NCBI GenBank assembly: GCA_018268695.1
Contig: JAFDWD010000892.1
Coordinates: 1 to 12,708 of the forward strand
Length of the DNA stretch: 12,708 bases
Direction: 5' to 3'
Origin: Actinomycetota bacterium
GTDB lineage: Bacteria; Actinomycetota; Thermoleophilia; Solirubrobacterales; 70-9
The notes under the pieces: model-generated
The model's database searches: none
What the model saw: only the letters and a program-made list of their open reading frames with translations
Told to the model about the DNA's origin: nothing
Position numbers and translations under genes: made by a program
Shown: positions 8,901 through 12,708 of the stretch, piece after piece
Layout of the letters: each line of letters begins with the position of its first letter
Position numbering within the stretch: position 1 is the stretch's first letter

Positions 8901-9418
8901 ATTTCTCCCCCTGCTGCAAGTTCACCGAGCTGCGTCCCATCCGGATTGTAGATCTGCAGCGCACCGGAGCTATTGGCGATGTACACATCCCCAGCCGTAC
9001 CCCCGGGCGAACCGGGGGGAGCGATCGCCACCTGGTATTCGGTCCCGCCGGCGCCTCCGCCGACGCCCGAGATCACGTTCGTTCCCAGCGCTGAAAAGTT
9101 GGCCGGATGCCCTTCAGCATCGAACTTGTAGAGCTTGCGTTCGGCGGCGTCGTAGGCGTAGACATCTTCGGTGACCTGATCGACAGTGAGACTGCGGAGC
9201 CCAACGAAGCTCGTGCCAGCCGTACCATCCGGGCCGAAGGACACGCCACTGTAGGTCGCGCTCGTCGCGGCCGAGGCCGATGAACTGATCAGAAGCACCG
9301 AAAGCACGGCTATAAGGGCCGCCGTCAAGAGCACCGCTGAGCGGCCCCCGGCGCACCTGCAATATCCAGCTTGGGAAGCCGCGTATGACGCTGGCTCCCG
9401 GTCCCCGCCGTAGTTCAC
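5900..9418 (-). CDS. Giant exported protein with two beta-propeller regions bridged by an FnIII-like domain
   Basis: This is a 1172-aa protein with a GTG start at 9418 and AGGGAGG 4 nt upstream. Residues 26-50 are a signal peptide after an unusually long n-region (LLTAALIAVLSVLLISSSAS). Residues about 60-335 look like an NHL-type propeller (LTVDQVTEDVYAYD, LAVDPVTNELYAD, GDVYVSSGSTNQVEIF). Residues about 338-442 are FnIII-like (SEATVHGSVNPDGG, then VYHVRLVAENANG). A Cys-bearing joint (CANEAF, LPDCRAYEQVTPVDKGG) leads to a TolB/WD40-like propeller at about 490-1085 with repeated blades (SPDGSSVYFVAGG, TPDGSSAIFMSS, SRDGQSLLFASRRSL). After a Pro/Ala-rich linker, residues about 1128-1164 form a Lys/Arg/His-rich tail containing two cysteines. 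There are no catalytic residues I can identify; binding or scaffolding outside the cell is inferred. It is the first gene of an operon with the 1082-aa gene. Confidence 0.87.
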   Translation of the reverse strand: MNYGGDREPASYAASQAGYCRCAGGRSAVLLTAALIAVLSVLLISSSASAATSATYSGVSFGPDGTAGTSFVGLRSLTVDQVTEDVYAYDAAERKLYKFDAEGHPANFSALGTNVISGVGGGAGGTEYQVAIAPPGSPGGTAGDVYIANSSGALQIYNPDGTQLGELAAGGEICGVGVSPTGRLLLGIFPRVVEYTPTTNPPTLADQTGSSIVGPEAELRTCNVAADGLGNVYAASFLGRIKRLKGVADPNPTEVDPFASTLAVDPVTNELYADQGSAVAKYEPSGHLLFTFGGSGPGAISESRGIAVNATSGHAASGDVYVSSGSTNQVEIFKPIVFADVTVQPATAISESEATVHGSVNPDGGPPVTGCFFEYVAGSVFEESGFEHAATVNCAPPVPLTGSTAKPVEATISSLERSAVYHVRLVAENANGRRTSESNTFTTSASPYPSTGPLAPCANEAFRTGPGATLPDCRAYEQVTPVDKGGGSAAGSNELTRTSPSGDGITFYSQGGIAGGVGSQDFPVYLAVRAAGTWSTQGLLPPQSFGPRAGVLGYSTDLRFAVTSAGNFNTGFGLFIEDTLTHSIATAVPPQPAAEEPADYALDAVSADGSELLFESTAPLVAGVPPGKDNIYLWSRGSGAIMLVGVKTHEEGGGPFPDGSFGGPYDWAEGAEGLTSGGAMRHMYVGEANAISANGSRAYFTAGGTGQLYLRTGLGGPDPATAHVSGSLPGVTDPNGAQPAAFIQATPDGSSAIFMSSQKLTEDATTGPSDQGKDLYRYDANTGDLTDLVPDPTDPNGAEVKGVLGISPDGSSVYFVAGGALAPGATPVACNEGALCNLYHFQESASGSNITLITQLKGGDLFGKLVNDSLDWSPSALGVGTTPSPRTARVSRDGQSLLFASRRSLTGYNNRSSNCDKEADACLELYRYGARDRSLACVSCNPTGASPLGPAFVSNELINGELVTAGTKSAFLTRNLSASGNRVFFQTPDPLVSKDTNGTLGCPTRLSRESGSCMDVYEWEAPGTGSCQAPSANGGCLYLISTGQSNQPSYFADADEEGENVFFFTQSQLVPADRDQLFDVYDAREHGGLASQHQQPSPSCTGEECQGAATPPPTVAVAPSAAVSGPGNRKKRHKHKKQVHHRCPKKSGKCKRKHAPLKHHKRAAANKPGGSK
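5910..5915 (-). promoter_or_regulatory. Strong ribosome binding site AGGAGG for the GTG start at 5903
   Basis: AGGAGG lies 6 nt upstream of the GTG at 5903, inside the last codons of the upstream gene. It supports the GTG start and gives this gene its own ribosome entry in addition to coupling. Confidence 0.8.
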
Positions 9419-9511
9419 TGTCCCTCCCTATCCGTCCCCATGCCGGTAGCGCAAGGAGCTGCACCGGCAAGTTTCCCTGGGCGACACGCGATGTTCCCAA
9501 ACTGCTCCGGC

Positions 9512-9539
9512 AGCATACCTCCGGCCGCAAGTTTGTCAA
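9512..9539 (-). promoter_or_regulatory. Promoter of the giant-protein operon
   Basis: On the minus strand TTGACA (9534-9539) and TATGCT (9512-9517) are 16 bp apart, a strong housekeeping-sigma match. Transcription would start near 9505, leaving a leader of about 87 nt before the GTG at 9418. The promoter lies in the 315-base gap 9419-9733. I see no other gene in that gap and no convincing terminator for the 252-aa gene, only short imperfect stems such as GGCA/TGCC at 9722-9735. Confidence 0.68.
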
Positions 9540-9733
9540 GCGACGCGCAATTGGATACTTGGCGGGTGCTTACGGACAAGCGGACAGCAATGCGGCATTC
9601 GCGCAGACCAAGAATTGCCAGCTTTCGGTTTCTGTCGCCGAGGGCTTCGACAGAATGCTCACCGGAGCCCTTCCAGAACGAAGCGCGGGCCGGACTCAGC
9701 CAGCCCTCGCTCATGGTCAGGCAAATACTCTGC

Positions 9734-10492
9734 CTATTTTGATCTGACGCCGAATTTCAATCCGCTGACCAGTTCGTTGTCGACTGTCCCCATGAGGAAT
9801 GCCGGTTCGGTACCGAGCGTCAGGCTGCCGCCCGCTGTGGTCTGGACGGCTTCGTCGAAGCGGAGCCGCTGCGGGGTGAATTCTTCACCTGTGACCGCGT
9901 TTTCGCCATTTTCTTTCTCGGCGAGCCCGAAGATGCCGCCTTTCACCGGGATTTTCGGATTTTCGAGCGCGCATTTCGTGATGCTGAGGTTGATGAACAC
10001 TTCACCTGTCGGTTCGAATTTGTCGAAGACCGCGACAGATTCGCCTTTTTCGTTCTTCTCCTCGTAGATCTCGGTCTTAAGCGGTTCCGTCGTTGTTTCT
10101 TCCGGCACCACGCAACCGGCCGGTTCCACGACTTTCACGCCTTTGAAGCGGATTTTGCCGAAGTCCTCGGCGACGAATTTGCCCGCTTCCGGTTCTGTCT
10201 GTTCGATTTTCGCGTTGGTTTCGCCCGTGGCGTGCGGCAGGCATTCGATGCTGGCCGCAGAGAGCACGAATTTGGTTTTCAGCACCGTGCTGGTGAAGGA
10301 CAGGCCTGTTTCGCCGGTGCCGGTCTTTGTCGCTTTGCAGGTGACCGGGCGACTTTCACCTTTGTTGAGGCCGACGCCATTCACGTACCACCGGGCGTTG
10401 ACTGTGACCGCGGCGGCGGAGGCGCTGCTCGCCATGACCGCGCCGAGCGCCATCACGATTCCTAGCGTGATGCCGAGCTTCTTGAGGCTCAT
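9734..10492 (-). CDS. Secreted protein of unknown function, Solirubrobacterales-type family
   Basis: This is a 252-aa protein. It has a Sec signal peptide (MSLKKLGITLGIVMALGAVM, cleavage near SASA at 23-26) and an ARWYVNGV block at 33-40 that I recall from multicopy secreted proteins of Solirubrobacterales. The mature part has four cysteines (52, 84, 127, 174), is rich in Lys and Glu, and is probably all-beta; no catalytic motif is visible. The frame stays open to a TTG at 10645, but the ATG at 10492 has GAGGAG 7 nt upstream and starts the signal peptide, so it is chosen. The gene is noticeably less GC-rich than the HtaA region: 29 G+C in the 60 bases 9961-10020. It is transcribed divergently from the lipoprotein gene and lies upstream of the giant-protein operon, which has its own promoter. 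Confidence 0.83.
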   Translation of the reverse strand: MSLKKLGITLGIVMALGAVMASSASAAAVTVNARWYVNGVGLNKGESRPVTCKATKTGTGETGLSFTSTVLKTKFVLSAASIECLPHATGETNAKIEQTEPEAGKFVAEDFGKIRFKGVKVVEPAGCVVPEETTTEPLKTEIYEEKNEKGESVAVFDKFEPTGEVFINLSITKCALENPKIPVKGGIFGLAEKENGENAVTGEEFTPQRLRFDEAVQTTAGGSLTLGTEPAFLMGTVDNELVSGLKFGVRSK

Positions 10493-10499
10493 CAATGAG

Positions 10500-10505
10500 C
10501 TCCTC
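10500..10505 (-). promoter_or_regulatory. Ribosome binding site GAGGAG fixing the start at 10492
   Basis: GAGGAG lies 7 nt upstream of the ATG at 10492. It rules against the TTG-initiated extension to 10645. Confidence 0.75.
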
Positions 10506-10713
10506 TCGTTTCGTTTGGTCGCTGCGCACCCGCATCCATGGCTGGGCACAGCGATTCCCCTTTTGCGCAGCGCCTGAGGCGCCGCTGGGCCAGAATGCCC
10601 AGTAGGAGACGAACTCGTCAAGAAGTCCTGCGGTTTGTTTTCCAAAGGAGAAGCAACGCCGGACCCACCGCCCTTTGGTGAGTTCCAGCAGGAGATCCGT
10701 CGGGCATGGCGCG

Positions 10714-10741
10714 ATAGTAAAGCCCCTTGCTAATGATCAAA
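10714..10741 (-). promoter_or_regulatory. Tentative promoter of the 252-aa gene, overlapping the divergent promoter
   Basis: On the minus strand TTTGAT (10736-10741) is followed 16 bp later by TACTAT (10714-10719). If used, transcription starts near 10707 and gives a leader of about 215 nt, with small hairpins at 10570-10582 (GCGCC/GGCGC) and 10585-10602 (CTGGGC/GCCCAG). A competing weaker candidate starts with TTGACG farther downstream. Confidence 0.35.
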
Positions 10742-10754
10742 GGTTCTGTATGCT
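10727..10754 (+). promoter_or_regulatory. Promoter of the lipoprotein gene, leaderless arrangement
   Basis: TTGCTA (10727-10732) and TATGCT (10749-10754) are separated by 16 bp. The ATG at 10761 begins 7 nt after the -10 box, where transcription is expected to start. There is no room for a Shine-Dalgarno sequence in the transcript, and none is present. Confidence 0.65.
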
Positions 10755-10760
10755 CGCGCC

Positions 10761-11381
10761 ATGGGGCTCGGCAGAAAGTTGTGTGTAATGGTCGCGCTGA
10801 CGATGATGGCCTTCACGGCCGGGTGCGGCTCAGGACGTTCATCGACGCAATCGAACACTTCCGCGAGCACTCCCGATGCAAGCGCCGAATTTGTGCATCA
10901 AGGTGGCAAGAAGGAGAACATCGTGCAGTTCGGCAGCCCAGCTTCGACCACTGAACGCGAAGCCGCCAATGTGGTGCTTCAGAAGAGTCTCAAAGCCCGA
11001 GCCTCAGCGGACTTTGCCACCCAGTGCGCCACGCTGGACCAGAAGACGCTCGAAGAAGTTTCGGAAACCATTGGATCGAAGAAGAACCCGGCGGTGGTCT
11101 GCCCTAGAGCTTTGAAGGAACTTGCCGAACCGTTCCCGATCAGTAAGGGCATCAGAACCGACACCCTCGATCGTCCGATCCCCGCGATGCGTGTCAAGGG
11201 CAACTCAGGTTATGCGCTGTACCACGGAACCGGGAATGAGGACTACGCAATGAAGATGAAGAAGGAACACGGGGAATGGAAGGTCGCCTCCCTGCTCACC
11301 ATTCCGCTCGGAACCACGTCAGGGCCTGGAGGTCAGGCCAATACCACCAATGCGGGCGACAAGAAGTCGAAGACCTCCTAA
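10761..11381 (+). CDS. Lipoprotein with probable NTF2/SnoaL-like domain
   Basis: This is a 206-aa protein with a type II signal peptide: MGLGRK, a hydrophobic stretch, and a lipobox ending TAGC with the lipidated Cys at 22. A Ser/Thr-rich linker follows to about residue 55. Residues about 62-185 resemble the small NTF2-like secreted proteins of actinobacteria: an alpha-helical start (EREAANVVLQKSLKARASAD), then a Cys89/Cys114 pair that could form a disulfide, then strands GYALYHGTGNEDYAMKM and GEWKVASL. The fold call is from pattern memory. The family includes enzymes and pure binding proteins and no active-site set is evident. The lipoprotein should sit on the outer face of the membrane. The gene is leaderless and divergent from the 252-aa secreted protein. 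Its TAA directly abuts the stop codon of the convergent DUF2470 gene. Confidence 0.8.
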   Translation: MGLGRKLCVMVALTMMAFTAGCGSGRSSTQSNTSASTPDASAEFVHQGGKKENIVQFGSPASTTEREAANVVLQKSLKARASADFATQCATLDQKTLEEVSETIGSKKNPAVVCPRALKELAEPFPISKGIRTDTLDRPIPAMRVKGNSGYALYHGTGNEDYAMKMKKEHGEWKVASLLTIPLGTTSGPGGQANTTNAGDKKSKTS

Positions 11382-11687
11382 CTAACCGGAGCGGGAGATG
11401 CGCGCTCGGTGGGCGAGCTTCACGGTTGCCTTGCGGAGGCCCGCGGCGTCGGTGATCGGCGCGTCGTAGGGGATTCGCAGGGTTAGGGTGTCGGTGGGGG
11501 TGGTGGCCTCGAGGATCAGGGCCCTGGTGTCGGCGTCCAGGCAGCGGGCGGCGGTGGCCTCCGGGCAGTCGCCTAAGGCTCGGGCCATGTCGAGGAGCGC
11601 GTCGGCGTGGTCGGCGTTCAGATGGGCGATCGCGTCGGACGCTTCGCGGCTTACGGGGTCGTCGGGGTTCGGGACGTGGTCCGTCAT
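11382..11687 (-). CDS. DUF2470 domain protein, probable heme utilisation accessory
   Basis: This is a 101-aa single-domain protein. HLNADHADALLDMARAL at residues 22-38 is the DUF2470 signature, followed by the characteristic late motif LRIPYDAPITDAAGLRKATV. DUF2470 is known as the C-terminal part of HugZ-type heme-utilisation proteins and of the plant glutamyl-tRNA reductase binding protein. Here it stands alone, without the split-barrel oxidase domain. No signal peptide is seen, so it should be cytoplasmic. Its ATG overlaps the stop of the HtaA gene (ATGA), and no Shine-Dalgarno sequence precedes it, which points to translation by reinitiation and to a shared operon. A heme or heme-iron role follows from family plus context. 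The catalytic contribution of a lone DUF2470 is not known to me. Confidence 0.85.
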   Translation of the reverse strand: MTDHVPNPDDPVSREASDAIAHLNADHADALLDMARALGDCPEATAARCLDADTRALILEATTPTDTLTLRIPYDAPITDAAGLRKATVKLAHRARISRSG

Positions 11688-12708
11688 GGGAGGGTGAAGG
11701 ATGCCGAGAGGCAGCCGAATTCGTTGTCGGAGGGGGCGGGGTAGAAGCCGGCGAAGACCTTTTCGCCGTCGGGGGTGAGGCGGCCTCGCATGAGGCTGTA
11801 GGAGAGGGTCTTGCCGTCGGGGGAGATGGTGGGGCGGCCCGCCGTCCCGAGGGACTCGAGGGCGACTCTTTGATTGGGGTAGGGGGTGCCGCCGGAGCCG
11901 GAGAAGCGGAAGATGGCGCGCGATGAGGCGCCGTTGATCTCGAGCTCAGGTTCTGAGGCGGTGAGGTTGATGGCGTGGGCGGTGTAGCGGAAGGCGACGT
12001 TGCCGGTGCCGTAGATGCCGGCCTCGCCGCTCAGTGGGTCGTACCAGGATTCCTTCGCCGGGAAGTTGATCGTGTAGTTGAGGGGGACGTTGGCTGAGCT
12101 GGGGCGGTCGGGGCAGGGAGAGGCGGTGGACTGGACGCCGGTAGCTCCGGCGCCGGGTACGACACCGTCGTTGGCGCCGACGGCGTTCGAGACGTAGCGG
12201 ACCCACGAATCCCTCGGCATCCAGGAGAGTTGGACGCCGGTGACGGTGACGGCAGTCGCCGGGCGGGCGAGGACCGGGGGTTCACCTTCGATCGGTGCAG
12301 ACGCGGGCGGCGCCGACGGGCTCGGCCCGGCGCCCCCGCCAGTCGTGCCGGGAGCGGTGGAGCTAGCGGGGCGGGTGATCTTGGAGCTCACCACGCGCAC
12401 CTTCTTCTCGCCCGCGGCCCGGACGACGACGCGGACCTTGACCTGGGCGGTCGCGCCGGCGAGCTTCCTCACCGCCCTGGAACCGAGCTTGACGCGGACG
12501 GCCGCGCGGGCGTGGGCGGCGATCCGGCGGGGAACGACGACCAGGGCCCGGAAGCCCTCGCCGCCGATCTCCACCCGCACCCGGGAAGGTGCGCGCAAGG
12601 TGCAGGGGGTGGCCCCGCAGGGGACCTCCCCCACCTTGGCGACGCCGTTGCCGGCGACGCTCCTTGGCTTGGCGGCCCCGGCCGGGCCGGCGCAGAGGAA
12701 CGCCAGCC
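11684..12708 (-). CDS. HtaA-domain exported heme-binding protein, 5' end outside window
   Basis: About 340 codons are present and the frame is open to the right edge, so the start lies outside. An internal GTG at 12634 is not the true start, because the upstream frame encodes what looks like the end of a signal peptide (LAFLCAGPAGAA). A beta-rich segment follows (about 35-110), with CGATPC and valine-rich strands, then a Pro/Ser/Gly linker (about 113-145). The HtaA domain occupies about 155-340: LSWMPRDSWVRYVS, GTGNVAFRYTAHAINL and PELEINGASSRAIF. Tyr171 in SWVRYVS and His244 in YTAHAI (counted from the first in-window codon) fit the conserved Tyr and His reported to bind heme in corynebacterial HtaA. 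HtaA proteins capture heme outside the cell and pass it to an ABC importer. No C-terminal membrane anchor is present, so retention is unclear. It is coupled to the downstream DUF2470 gene. Confidence 0.85.
   Translation of the reverse strand, partial: LAFLCAGPAGAAKPRSVAGNGVAKVGEVPCGATPCTLRAPSRVRVEIGGEGFRALVVVPRRIAAHARAAVRVKLGSRAVRKLAGATAQVKVRVVVRAAGEKKVRVVSSKITRPASSTAPGTTGGGAGPSPSAPPASAPIEGEPPVLARPATAVTVTGVQLSWMPRDSWVRYVSNAVGANDGVVPGAGATGVQSTASPCPDRPSSANVPLNYTINFPAKESWYDPLSGEAGIYGTGNVAFRYTAHAINLTASEPELEINGASSRAIFRFSGSGGTPYPNQRVALESLGTAGRPTISPDGKTLSYSLMRGRLTPDGEKVFAGFYPAPSDNEFGCLSASFTLP

Noticed and set aside
10493..10645. N-terminal extension of the 252-aa protein to a TTG at 10645
   Set aside because: It has a rare start codon, would bury the signal peptide, and a strong ribosome binding site serves the ATG at 10492 instead.
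1..12708. Mobile element, phage, CRISPR or defence system
   Set aside because: I found no direct-repeat array, transposase, integrase, nuclease, toxin-antitoxin pair or tRNA-flanked attachment site on either strand.

Overview
The window looks like a chromosomal segment of a GC-rich soil actinobacterium, most likely class Thermoleophilia, order Solirubrobacterales. That placement rests on protein families recalled from this lineage, not on a marker gene. The families are a tandem ('double') TetR regulator, two small Cys-containing secreted proteins of lineage-restricted type, a giant beta-propeller protein paired with a giant Cys-module protein, an NTF2-like lipoprotein and an HtaA heme-binding protein. 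There are no rRNA, tRNA, CRISPR, insertion sequence or phage genes.

Layout, left to right. (1) 1-1207, minus: a two-domain TetR-type regulator running off the left edge. (2) 1281-1313: a perfect 13-bp inverted repeat, probably the terminator of the next gene. (3) 1326-2222, minus: a 298-aa secreted protein, with a promoter near 2447-2477 and a leader of about 220 nt. (4) 2655-5903 and 5900-9418, minus: two very large exported proteins (1082 and 1172 aa) overlapping by GTGA and served by a promoter at 9512-9539. (5) 9734-10492, minus: a 252-aa secreted protein. (6) 10761-11381, plus: a lipoprotein whose promoter places the transcription start at or next to the ATG (leaderless). (7) 11382-11687 and 11684-12708, minus: a DUF2470 protein translationally coupled behind an HtaA-domain exported protein that runs off the right edge.

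How the genes may work together. The two giant proteins form one operon. Both are exported, both end in lysine-rich tails and neither has an obvious membrane anchor, so they plausibly make one extracellular or wall-associated assembly of unknown function. HtaA plus DUF2470 reads as the end of a heme acquisition/utilisation operon lying mainly to the right. The base composition changes sharply at the convergent junction 11381/11382, where the two stop codons abut with no spacer. No defence or metabolic pathway is visible. The parts most worth attention are the double-TetR gene, the giant-protein operon and the HtaA-DUF2470 coupling.
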